Source: Rhynchonema sp. JSB1_4 (lineage: Eukaryota; Nematoda; Chromadorea; Monhysterida; Xyalidae). From it: a DNA stretch of 64,000 nt. Both the position numbers and the translations under genes were made by a program. The notes beneath the pieces are model-generated. The model saw only the letters and a program-made list of their open reading frames with translations, was not told the origin of the DNA and searched no databases. Shown here in pieces: positions 49,401 through 60,508 of this stretch (its first letter is position 1; each line of letters begins with the position of its first letter). The stretch is from the NCBI GenBank assembly GCA_030248065.1, contig JASAMV010004338.1:28911-92910 (forward strand), in the 5' to 3' direction.

Positions 49401-52400
49401 AAGCGCATTTTACTGTTAAATAATAGTTCCTCATAATGATGGCCAGCCAGCAACACTGCCGGATACCACACGGTCCGGTCTTTTCATACATGGCAACAAA
49501 ATAGCGTTTTTGAAAGAATACACTCTTGGTGACTCAGCAGACGGCAGCCCACACATTCCAGTCGACCGACGGCACCTCATCTGAGCAGCAGAAGATGTTG
49601 GCCAAATCCTCACCCGCCATGAATTCAGTGCGTCCGGGCATCGTCCACTCACCACCCGACACCCCACCTCGGCGGACCCTCTCGCTGCCGAGGGTGGGCG
49701 AGGCGCAAAGACGGGCTTCCGCTGTGATGCTCGAGAAGTTGGAACAAGTTGGTGTTTTCGATTTGAAGATCTGTGGCGGGCTGTGTCTCTGCGGTTTTTG
49801 ATCGTTGCGACAAGACCGTTATACGCAGGGTGGGTCTTGCTTGATTGCTGGGTTGGATATTGGGGATATATGTATACATAAACATAGAAGTTCCACTATT
49901 TCGTTTGCTTCAGCCTTTTTTCTTTTGTCCTATACTCTCTAGTTTGCTTTGATTGCCCAAATTTTCATGCGCGCGCGCCAATGTAAATTTGAACCCGCGC
50001 TCGAGCAAGAACCCTGAATAAACTAGGGATCGGTGGACAGAAATCAGCCTCGTTTTCTTGCGCATTGTACATATGTACCGTGTGTAGCAGCGCATACATG
50101 TTGGACCAGGGTTGAAAAAAAAAATTTTTTTATTAACGAGCTTTTTTTTTAAAAAAAAAAATTTTTTTTTGATTTTTTTTTTGACGAAAAATTTTTTTAT
50201 TAGAAAAAGTGTTGCAAACGACGTTTCAGGATAAGTGAAATCGATACAACATAATTTTGAAGAATTAAAAAAAGAACTAACGGCTGAGCTTTTGAATTTT
50301 TTGGCTTTCAAGTATGATTGCCATCATCACCAAACTGACCCAGATCTGACCAAACGATTTCCAAATCAACAGCAACTTCAACAGTTATTTTGGCCAAATA
50401 AAAAAATTCCTCAAACCATCGATGGCTGTACGAATGGCTGAACGAACGCTGGTACAAATTCGATGGCCAAACAAAAACCAAGACAACAGCTAATAACACC
50501 GGAAGATGAAGAAGGACAAAGAATACCCACCCCAACCCAACACACAAAACACCGAAAAACAACCCCCCAACCCGCGCACCGACGATCGCCTAACCACAAA
50601 CCCGTGGAAGGAGCGCACGTCCTTCTGGACACTAAATGTGATCGTCACCTTCTGGGAGCGGAAGCAATGAAGCCGCTTATGTGAAAGCTTAGTTTCGGTG
50701 ATATGTGATATCCTTGAGATATGTGATATTATTTGAGCTTAGCTTTGAGCGGTTGTAATTGTTAGTGCAGACCGTTCGGGTCTTGACCCCGCACATGGAA
50801 TTCCTTCCGAAGTTGCCAGCAGAATAATAATAATAATAACATAATTTTCAAAAATTGAAAAATTTTCGCCTCAGACCGAACTTGTGTGGTGACACCCGGT
50901 AGTATTGTGCAGATTCCATGGTCTCCGACCAGTCTGAGGTTGATGTTCACTAACGATGTTACTCTGATGTATTGTAGCATGCCGTACAACGTATTTTAAT
51001 GCATCTAATGCCGTATATCTGATATACGACCATCAAAATATCGATTACAGCCCAAGTCTTGCGCGTCAGATTGACTTTGCGCGCCCGGTTTTGCACCAGA
51101 CCTGCATATATACATGTGTAGTAGCATGTAGTAGTTCATTATCGGTGCCACATCACTATAAAAGACCAGCCCCGCGCATCCCTGTACGGATTTGGGGACA
51201 ATACAGGGCGCCGCAGGCGCGATTTTGGAAAAATTGTCTCGTCCACAGAAAAAAAGTGCCAATTTTTTGCCTCGAAAAGGGCCATTTTTGGACATTTTAG
51301 CCCATTTTGGGCAACTTTTTTTATTAAAAAAAAAGCAAAATCTGAGTTTCAAAAAAAAATTTTTTTTTAAAAAAAAAATTTTTAATTGACCACTTTTTTT
51401 TTTGAAACAACCCTGTGTTGGACAGTAATTTTGAACTGCGTACTCCCGGACACGGAAAATGCTACTCCGACGATAACAAGCTAAAACGAAGTGTATACAA
51501 ATGTGTTCTAATCCTTGCAAGATTCACCACCTTTCCTGTCATCCACCGGAATTAATCACTCGTTCTTGTCAGGTGACCACGCTGTTGGCTGAGGACGCCA
51601 TACCGCATCAGTCGAATCGGGGCAAAGTCATTGCGCTCATTCGGCTAACGAATTTGGTAGGAAATTAGTTGTTTTTTCATTCATTTTATTTCTGTAGCTG
51701 CCCATTTTTGCTTCGAAACCCATTTTGACTCTACATCTACAAACCATATTGTGGAATTGGCCTGTTGGTGACGTTCTAAACGCGCATACAGTATTTGCGC
51801 AGCACAAAATACAGTTCCGGGTGCAATTCTAGGCTGACAGATGAAGTCTCGTGCACGCGACTTCCTAGTACTAAAAACACAGGCAGCGCACGCGCAAAAC
51901 TTCGACTGCACACGTGCGTGCACGCGAAGTTACTTCGACTTTTGCCTAAACTTTGCACTGTTTCGCACGCGCGTCCACGCGACCTCAACTTTGAGCCTTG
52001 AATTGCACCCGGTACTATACGTGTTATAACAAAGAATAATTTTTTTATTATCAGCGCGCCTCAAAGCCAGAAACGTTCATGCTTACAGCTAGTGAGCTAA
52101 AATTATGTATTTTGTGTTGTCCATTTTGATCTGCTTGCACAGACAGGCGGTGCACCAATTCATCGTCAGTGCGAAATGGAGCACGCGGGTTATGTGAGAT
52201 CCCGTGACATCGTACACGCATATTAAAGCTGCTGGTCAACAACCCTTCGACCGCGCTTGATCTAGGGGGTAGAATATATAAACAAAGTTTGGACATCGTG
52301 TTACTCGACCCTAATCTGGCGAGCCGATTGGTTGCTTCCTGATGTTTCACGGCCACGTTGAAGTTTGCACCTGGTGAAAAAACCCGAAAAAATTTGAAAC

Positions 52401-55400
52401 GCTGCTGTGACACGAATAGGCTGTTTCAAAGTTTGATACTAAAGTGACAGCAACCTCCAACATTGTGGCAAAAACCGCAATGCACAATAGCTATTGAAAC
52501 GTCCGCATTGTTGAATAAAAAAATAAAAGATTTCAGAAACCTGGTCATTTTTTGCTAGGATTTTCTACTCGTGTAATTTTAAGCATCTGTGGTAAATGAA
52601 ATAAGTTGTCAATTACAAATAAAAATCCTCTAATTATCAAGTTCCTTGTTTGTGCTTCCCAGTTTTCAAAACCCTACACAGCTCACACAATGTTTACCAC
52701 AACATGCGCAAGGCAGCCATTCTCTCAGCGCACACACAACGACAACACACAGCCGGCACAGCGATAACACAGCAATGTTTCACAGCTGGCCAGCTTTGTG
52801 TGTGTGCGCATTGGAAAGGCTGCCTTGCGCATGTTGTGGCAAACATTGTGTGAGCTGTGTAGGGTTTTGAAAACTGGGTAGCACAAACAAGGAACTTGAT
52901 AATTAGAGGATTTTTATTTGTAATTGACAACTTATTTCATTCACCACAGATGCTTAAAATTACACGAGTACAAAATCCTAGCAAAAAATGACCAGGTTTC
53001 TGAAACCTTTTATTTTTTTATTCAACAATGCGGACGTTTCAATAGCTATTGTGCATTGCGGTTTTTGCCACAATGTTGGAGGTTGCTGTCACTCCAGTAT
53101 CAAACTTTGAAACAGCCTATTCGTGTCACAGCAGCGTTTCAAATTTTTTCGGTTTTTTTCACCAGGTGCAAACTTCAACGTGGCCGTGAAACATCAGGAA
53201 GCTACCAATCGGCTGGCCAGATTAGGGTCGAGTAACACGATGTCCAAACTTTGTTTATATGTACTACCCCCCAAGATCAAGCGCGGTCGAAGGGTTGTTG
53301 ACCAGCACCTTTAATACATGTACATTACATTATATGTACTATCTTCAGGTTGTGCTCATCGTAATGGTGGCCCTGATAGGCACGGGCACAACGCACTACA
53401 CGAACGTGCACGGCATTGAGAAATACGCACATTTGGCCGTGGAAACGTGGGCCGAATTTCCAGCTGATTTGTTGAAAGACATGTCTGGCGTTAATGTGAC
53501 AAAGGTGCAGGGCAGCGCACACGATAAACAAGAGATAAAGTTGGTGCGGGTCGGTGGAGGGACCATTTCTGTACATTGGTGAAGCTCAAAAGCGGCTTCC
53601 TATCAAACACAGTAAGGTTGATTGTTTGAGATCGCCGTTGAATTACGCCACAAAATTATAATGCTGCTCATCACGTTGCCTGTACGCGTTCAATGCAAAG
53701 CCTGTTAAAACTAGTACAAGGTCCAACCTAACTGGGTGATGTTCCACTTTTCAGACTCAGCAAACAATGGATGCCATTTGTGCTCAACATCGTTCTCGCT
53801 GCTGAAACATTCTGTTTGCTCGTTTCAAGAATCGTTGATAAACGCGTCGGACGTATTTTGGTTGGTTCAGTTTGATTGAAACATTTGGCATTGGCACTGA
53901 TGCAGGCCTGTTGCACCACCTGTCTGTCACTATGTGTTGGTCAACCTACCGGAGTTTTCCACTTAAAGCCCCGGAGGCTCTAACCGGAAATTGGTGGAAA
54001 ATTGGCCCTCTGACCAAGCAGTAAAAATCCAATCAGAGCCGGGGGATTTAAGTGGAAACGTTTCCACTTACAGCCCTCGGGGTCAAAAAGCGGAAAACTC
54101 GATGTTTTCAACATTATTAGTTGGATCATTTTAGAACTGCATTTTGATATTCTGTGACCAGCGCGCTTATGACGATTTTCAAGTGTGGTAAAACAACTGA
54201 AAAACAACGGAAAAGTACGATATGTTGGACTAATTTAGACTGTTTTGGAAGATTTATTATTGGATAACAAATGGATGGACCGCAGAAAAAAATAAATTTA
54301 ATTAGAGCCCCCGGGGATCTCAAGTGAAAAATTTTCCAGTTAGAGCCCCCGGACGCTCTATTCAGGGGGCTTTGTGTCAAACTCCGGTAGGTAGCAACTG
54401 AAAAGGGCTCAATTCATTTACAAATTGGACCGGTTCTACTTTATCAGGAATATTGCGTTCTATATACGAAAATACGACCAATTTCGACCAGGGTAACCGT
54501 TGAAGGCAGCATCGACTAACAAAAATAAAAGAAAAACAAACAGTGTGCTGGTCAAAATTACTGCCCACAGTATACAGCGTCGAAACATGGTCAACTTAAA
54601 ACATTATAGTCCAGCCACGAACTCATGAGACGACTTTTTTTGAAATTGGCTTGTGCGGATCCAACAATGTTCCGGTTCCACGTATTTCGGAAAAGAAAGA
54701 AAGAGAAACGCACGTATTTTTATAAAACACGCTCTCCACTCGGTGCGTAAATTCCCTTTTGACTCCCAAAACATTTTTGAACAACGCTGCTGTTCGCGTA
54801 AGCACGCAACAAATTGAGGTCAGCCAGCTGGAACTTGTCATCATCTCCCTCAGCCAATCTCTTTCTTTTGTTTGCGAAAACACGTGTATCTGGAGCATTT
54901 TTGAATGCGGCCAAGCAAGCTTTAAAAAAAGTCGTCTCATGAGCTTGTGGCTGGACTATACGTCACAAATGCGCACAAACCAAGACATACACGGTTAATG
55001 AAAGGCAGTCATGCCGTGACTCGTTACCAAACGCAAGATAGGGACCAAACCAATGACCAAATTTGACCAAAAAATTTTTTGTCGACCAAAGTTCCAACTT
55101 ATACGTTTCACCCAGGTCGGTTTCTACGCGTTCACGGCCGTTCCAATCGAGCTGCTGACGTTCGCGGTCGAGATGTTCTTCTGTCGTTGTCCGTGGGCAA
55201 CGAGCACGAGGTTAATCAGCCATTACACAGACAAATCGATGTCGGTGGCCGAGGATGGACTGGACACCGATTGTGTCGTCTATGGATGGGCCGCCGCATC
55301 CGTAAGTGCACCATAAAGGGGGACTAGGCTCGGGTTCAGAGCCAGGAATAGCAAAGAAGATGCGCGATTTGTACATTAGCCGAATGCACCTTAGTCAACT

Positions 55401-58400
55401 AAATTTTCAGCAGAGGGAAAACTCGATCTAGGTATTTAGGTACGTATCTTCTGGTTCTGAGGCCAGCAATTTTATTCAGAGACACGTCATACAAGACGAA
55501 AGTTACTTTGAAACCGTCATTGTTATGTTGTATGTATAACAATGAGAGCAAAACAATAATGCAGAAATGCAAACATGCGGAACAAAGCAAGGATCCGGTG
55601 CTACTATAGTAATTTGCGCTCTATTGGATAGAAGAGGAAATTGAAACAAAAATATTAACAATCTGTGGCAAGTACGGTTAATCATATGCAGAGACGATGT
55701 AATACGGTGCAATCATTTCCGCTTGAATATCACCAACGGCGGGTAGTTTTGTTGGATGCCCGAAACTGGACCAGTACGGGCCGGGCATGGGCAGTACTGA
55801 AAAAGTTGACAAAAATGTCGATGTTTCAATTCAAAATTACATATATACTCAGCAGGTAGAAAAGTGAGAAAAAAAACGAAAAAGGCGCAAATTACTTTAT
55901 TGCAAGCTGAAAATAAATAACGAACCTCAGCATCATTGCCTGGTTCGCCAGACAGGCCGGGCAATCCGGGGGGTCCGTCAGTGCCGCGTCTGCCATTGTC
56001 TCCCTCGTTGCCCACAGTTCCGAACGTCCCAGGTGCGCCACTGCGCCCATTGTGCCCAGGGATGCCGAATTCTCCGGGCACGCCGGGCAAGCCGGGTACA
56101 CCCTTGGCGCCAACACGTCCGATGCCCACCACGCCGTTGCGGCCCGCCGGACCCGTTAGACCGGGAAGTCCGGGCAGGCCTGAATAGGGGAATTTATAAA
56201 GGACCTGTCTAGCTATTCGTTGTGCTCTTTGTCAGCGTGTGCATATTCACAATGAATTGGCGCTTCAGGCGGCTGGTCCCACTTTTGGTCAATTGGATGA
56301 CAATATACCTGTCGAAAATGTGTTCAATGTTGAACGATTCAGGATCTAGTCGAATTGCTGATGTTTCATGCAAGAAATAAACTTTCACTATGAAAAATTA
56401 AATCAGGCGATCTAGGTCGATACGGTGCACATTCCGCTGTCCGAACTGAAATCGTTAAGAGAACAGGTGATCCAAAACTTCACTAACCGGATCGTCCAGT
56501 GTCACCCACTCCTCCCCTGGTGCCGGGTAATCCAGACCCGCCTCGCCTTCCCGGTCGTCCTGGGGGTCCCTTGGGTCCGAGTCTGCCCGTCGCTCCAGGG
56601 GCACCTCGCAGACCCGGTGGTCCCACGGGGCACACCACGCAGTTCTGTTCAGCACCGACAACCTCCGGAGGTTCCCCCGGGTACCCCTCACGACCGGGGT
56701 CACCATTGCGTCCGTCCTCCCCGGGACTGCCAGGCACGCCCGGGAGACCGGGGGGTCCCGGGGGACAATTATTGCCGGCATTTACGTCGCATTGACAGCG
56801 CGGCGGGGCGTTGGGGAACGGAGGTGGGGGACTGGGCTGGGTGTTTGGTAGCGGCCCCGAACCGTATTGCGGCTGGGGTGGTTGTGGTAAGAATTGGCGT
56901 TTAGCTCGGGTTATGAAATTGGCGAAAGTTATGTAGGACGGCTCTTTCGCGTGACTCGGATTTGCTTGAAGCGTCATCAGCTGCACCCAGGCGTTGTGCG
57001 AATCCTCCTGTAAAATTATTTTTGCTTCAGATTGTTGCCCTATAATGTTTCAGTGATACGGAAATTTCACTTCTTTCGACCAACCCATAAACCACGTTCT
57101 CCTTTCTACTCATACTGTGTGTTGGCATCAGAGACCACAAGACAAATTCGATCCAACCACTATGTTTAACCATGCTATACCAACCCAGATTTGGTATTGA
57201 AACACAAGCGCTGCACGAAACATCATCTGGTCAGTAAATGTGACCTTCAATTTGAAAGAGACACCACCAAGTAATTTTGAGAAAAACAATTGAACCTGGA
57301 ACTCGTACGAATCGGCCATAATTTCATCGTGCAGCTGATTGATTTGTCGGTAAAGTGTCGGTATGACAATCACGCACGCGAAGATCGCAAATGTGCTCAG
57401 ACCAACCGATAGAATCGCTAGCGTTTTGGCCAGAAACATTTTTTACGAATTTTTCTAGAAAAAATGAGAAAACGTTTCTATTATTTTAAATACTCAGGGT
57501 CACGCCTGGCGCCTGCTGCAGCAACGGGTGCACAACACCAAAATGTTGCCCAGGTTCCCTGCCCTGACCCGAGGTTCAAGGACGAAATAATTTTGTTTGA
57601 AACAACTCTAGTTCTTGAACTTAAATTGAATTCTTTGGTAACTTCTGCTTGAGTGAAATTCGTTACATTTTATAAGTGCTCGAAACAAAACTGAGCAAAA
57701 CGACGACTTTCAGAAGTTCAGTTCATTATCTTTACGCAAGATCTCTGCCGCTCGCATCGGAAATTATGCAAAAATATCCAGTTTTCAATTTATGGCCATG
57801 AAATAAAACGTATTTTTTAATATTGCAAGAATGTCATTCTTCGCGCTTTGCGCACAATAAAGCACTCTTCTTTGGTCGATCGCGCGCGAAGCGCGAAATC
57901 TTTCCGAAAAAACTAACTTCTGCAGCAGATCCATCGGAAAGATAAACGTCGTCGAAATTCATGTTTATAATGTTGTCGTGCGCGCGCGCGCGTTTGTAAA
58001 CATTTACATGGTCTTAGCGCGAAAATGCTTTTGTCCACGACAAGTGTCATAAAAGTGAAGAGGATTATCTGATCCGAAAAAGTGAATTGCGTAAGATCAA
58101 GGTTATGATATACTATGTATTTTCGGCGACGCCATAGGCGTTCAATAGTGTGGGATTACACACCTACGGGAAAATCGTGAAAACCATGCGGGCTAAAATT
58201 AAAGGGCTCGGGACATAACCGTAGGAAGGGCTGCAGAGCATGGTGTCATACATCGTTGGAAAGCACTCTGACAGCGCATGTCACGCACAAATGTTAGGCT
58301 CCTTGGAGTGTCGCTATCTCTCGGTAGAGCGACTTTTCGTTCCAGAAAAAAGTGAATTTTTTCACAACTTGCAACGACCGGTGCAGAAACCCCAAATGAG

Positions 58401-60296
58401 CTGTATGTCACGTAACACGGTGATAGGATTACAACAGCTTCTGGATAACTTGCCATCACAACTTCAGTCGCTCAAACCATTGCTTCACTCGGTGAGGGTG
58501 CGAAACATTCCAAAAATCGGCCACATTTTTCGAGAACACAAGTTTGTCCCTAAATTTTGAGGCCGCGTTTGGCGTGGCAAAAACGAAAAGGCAACACAAA
58601 AATAGAGCGTCGTCGAAAGTACCGGAAAATAAGGTTTTTAAATTTTGATACCCATAGACTGCGCCGTGACAGGCCGAAAAAGACGCAAAAATTGTCCCTA
58701 AACTGCATAGTTTCAGTCATTGACGGAAATGTAATGCAAATAGGCTACATAGTGCATTGCATTGGAAACGAGAAAGTCAGATAAACGTACAGTCTAACAA
58801 TCTAGACGAGTTTCAAGACTTCAAACAACACAGACGTAGTGTTGCAGCCATGCCAACCTGAACAAGATATTCGGCTATAAGTTGTTACTGTTAAGGACTA
58901 TTGCGCATTTGATTGCACCAAACAATGTAGCTTTAAAGTAGCTATCGAACGATATATGACATGCCCATACTATCTTTTACTATGGACAAGTAACGGTCAA
59001 AATTCCGAAATCGCACACGGTGATGTGACGGTTCATTCCAGAATCGTCGAAAAAGCAGTTTTTTAACCTGTGCTCTCAAGCTTTGCAATTTTTTGTGGCA
59101 TGTTATATATCGTTCGAAAGCTACGACAGAGATACATTGTTTGGTGATATCACATTTGCAATAGCTATTAACAATGAGCACTTATGGCTGAATATCGTAT
59201 TCAGATTTGTATGGCTGCCCCTAGAGACTTGTAGACCTTGGGGTCTTCGGACCTTGATGGATTGTTAGACCAGACGTTTCTCTCAATTTTTTGTTTCCGA
59301 TGCGATACAATCTGTGGCTTTTATGTGTCGCAATTCTGACGATGACTGTAACCATGTAGCTTAGTGGCAATTTAAAGGATTTTTAGGCCTGTCACGGAGC
59401 TCGCCACGAGTTTCAAAATTGGAAAACCTTATTTTCTGGAACTTTCGACAACGCCCTATTTTCCCATCGTATTTTCATTTCTGCAACGCAAAACGCGGCC
59501 TCACAATTTAGGGACAAACTTGTGTTCTCGAAAAATGTGGCCGATTTTTGGAATGTTTCGCACCCTCACCGAGTGAAGCAATGGTTTGATCAACTGAAGT
59601 TGTGATGGCAAGTTATCCAGAAGCTGTTGTAATCCTATCACCGTGTTACGTGACATACAGCTCATTTGGGGTTTCTGCACCGGTCGTTGCAAGTTGTGAA
59701 AAAATCCACTTTTTTCTGGAACGAAAAGTCTCTCTACCAAGAGATAGCAAATCTCCGGGGAGCCTAACATTTGTGCGTGACATACGCTGTCAGAGTGCTT
59801 TCCAACGATGTATGACACCATGCCCTGCAGCCCTTCCTACGGTTATGTCCCGAGCCCTTTAAGCGCGCCCATGAGAAGCATAACGCTTACTAAAAAAACG
59901 AGCGACGTTAATAATTCCAAGGACCAGATTCCACCCATTTCGAATAAGTTTACGACAAGCAAGGAAAAAATGCCGGTTCAAGCACAATGCAATTTATTCG
60001 TGCCTGAAAGCATCCCATATGTTCATGATGGAATAAAAATGTTTGTGAGACAAAAGCATCAAAGTGCTCAAATGTTTCAGGCGCTATCCCTGTGCTCGGC
60101 AGCACTGTTCATCGCCGATGGCATTGCGGCGTGTTTCGAGACAAAACGCAAGCCCACGGACGACCTCAACAATCATTTGAGCCATTTAAGTCAACAAATG
60201 GCTGCTAGTCATCAGTCGTTAACAAATCCAAATACAAACCCGGCGAATTCGCAAGCTTATGTCAAGCCCACTGTTCAGATGTATCAGGCTGTTTGA
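46413..60296 (+). CDS. Multi-pass membrane protein, probably MARVEL-like
   Basis: Exons 46413-46475, 48212-48292, 49538-49747, 51573-51656, 53349-53504, 55116-55301 and 60081-60296 are all phase 0 and join to 331 residues ending in TGA. Residues 1-118 are polar and basic, Ser/Pro-rich (PPDTPPRRTLSLPR), and presumably cytosolic. Hydrophobic segments: VIALIRLTNLVVLIVMVALIG (about 137-157, split by an intron), VGFYAFTAVPIELLTFAVEM (199-218) and VVYGWAAASALSLCSAALF (about 252-270, also split). The tail is Asn/Gln/His-rich. The order and the helix sequences suggest the MARVEL tetraspan family (vesicle and junction proteins), but only three helices are clear, so the family is an inference. Last intron 55302-60080 contains a cuticle collagen gene on the other strand and a 1.66-kb foldback. 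The last acceptor, ATGTTTCAG, resembles the dispersed word. Confidence 0.55.
46817..47179. mobile_element. TATAGTCCAACCA MITE, copy 1
   Basis: Ends TATAGTCCAACCACGAAC and TGGCTGGACTATA, with CTCATGAGACGACTT mirrored at the right. The outer TA fits a Tc1/mariner target. Copy 2 at 54605-54960 is very similar, and a diverged one starts at 60317. Confidence 0.82.
47315..47593. mobile_element. MITE, TTGGTCGCAC family, copy 3
   Basis: Ends TATTGGTCGCACACTGAC and CATTGTGCGACCAATA. It aligns throughout with copies 1 and 2. It lies in the first intron of the membrane-protein gene. Confidence 0.86.
50107..51415. mobile_element. hAT-like element, CAGGGTTG family
   Basis: The 8-bp duplication TGTTGGAC lies at 50099-50106 and 51416-51423. 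The termini are CAGGGTTG and CAACCCTG. Both subterminal zones are A-run/T-run blocks. At 1.3 kb it has no intact transposase; an N/Q/K-rich open frame at 50235-50441 is not recognised. It lies in an intron of the membrane-protein gene. Confidence 0.83.
51783..52025. repeat. Inverted repeat, about 240 bp
   Basis: CCGGGTGCAATTCTAGGCT on the left faces AGCCTTGAATTGCACCCGG on the right. The middle has repeated GCACGCGA and TTCGAC words. It is probably a small MITE. Confidence 0.6.
52227..53310. mobile_element. Giant near-perfect palindrome flanked by TTAA
   Basis: Two arms of about 490 bp (52227-52716 and 52818-53310) are mirror images with few differences, around a spacer of about 100 bp that itself has CACACACAACGACAAC-type sequence. 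TTAA lies immediately outside both ends, and the inner ends read AG(C/G)TGCTGGTCAACAACC. A TTAA target is typical of piggyBac-type elements; the ends themselves are not ones I recognise. It contains a dispersed TGATGTTTCACGG word in each arm. It ends 38 bp before an exon of the membrane-protein gene. Confidence 0.85.
53946..54392. mobile_element. CTACCGGAGTTTT MITE
   Basis: Ends CTACCGGAGTTTTCCACTT and CAAACTCCGGTAG. The interior has several GAGCCCCCGG and GTGGAAAATT modules in both orientations. Confidence 0.65.
54605..54960. mobile_element. TATAGTCCAACCA MITE, copy 2
   Basis: Ends TATAGTCCAGCCACGAAC and TGGCTGGACTATA. It aligns over its whole length with 46817-47179. It ends about 155 bp before a coding exon. 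Confidence 0.82.
55713..57439 (-). CDS. Nematode cuticle collagen
   Basis: A secreted structural protein of the cuticle. Four exons on the minus strand (57439-57296, 57007-56488, 56179-55926, 55796-55713) join in phase to 333 residues. Residues 1-48 form the N-terminal cuticle-collagen domain with a membrane-spanning anchor (TFAIFACVIVIPTLY) and the QINQLHDEI helix. RAKRQF follows, a subtilisin-type (BLI-4-like) processing site. Then a P-rich segment and CQCDVNAGNNCPPGPPGLPG open the triple-helix domain. Two main Gly-X-Y blocks are split by CVVCPVGPPG, a typical Cys-bounded break. The end is YCPCPARTG plus a short tail. Cys spacing suggests disulphide-linked trimers. The gene lies wholly inside the last intron of the membrane-protein gene, in antisense orientation. 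No gene name can be assigned. Confidence 0.93.
58203..59858. mobile_element. Foldback element 3 flanked by TTAA
   Basis: Ends AGGGCTCGGGACATAACC and GGTTATGTCCCGAGCCCT sit between TTAA at 58199-58202 and 59859-59862. Arms of about 600 bp are mirror images (GGCCGCGTTT, AAAATAAGG and GACAGGCC blocks match). A second inner inverted pair around TATCGAACGATATATGAC and ATATATCGTTCGAAAGC closes the loop. Mirror open frames in both arms are by-products. It lies in the last intron of the membrane-protein gene. Confidence 0.82.
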
Positions 60297-60316
60297 GGGT
60301 AATGGTATACTGCGTG

Positions 60317-60508
60317 TATAGTCCAACCATCAGCGCATGAGATGCCTGTTACGGTTCCTCGGAACTTTTCAAAAATAACAGAAAAAGATATCGACAATGC
60401 GTAAACATGCCCAATTTCTCTTTCTATGGTTTTCGAAATGTTTCGAAACACGTGGAACCGTGACAACTGCTTCTCATGAGCTGGTGGCTGCACTGCACGT
60501 ACAGAATA
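60317..60508. mobile_element. TATAGTCCAACCA MITE, copy 3 (diverged, partial)
   Basis: Starts TATAGTCCAACCATCAGCGC and ends near TCTCATGAGCTGGTGGCTGC. The centre, with CGTGGAACCG and CATGCCC, resembles copies 1 and 2 only loosely, and the right terminus is lost. Confidence 0.5.

Noticed and set aside
52051..53314. Matching open frames on opposite strands, apparently a conserved protein
   Set aside because: They are the two mirror arms of one palindrome, so the similarity is at DNA level.
51573..53504. Idea that these exons encode INTS13/Asunder
   Set aside because: A short resemblance around SNRGKVI did not extend; the VWA start is missing, and the joined exons form a hydrophobic membrane segment instead.
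58199..59862. Mirror open frames of about 86 and 106 codons in both orientations
   Set aside because: They come from the inverted arms of foldback element 3; there is no known domain.
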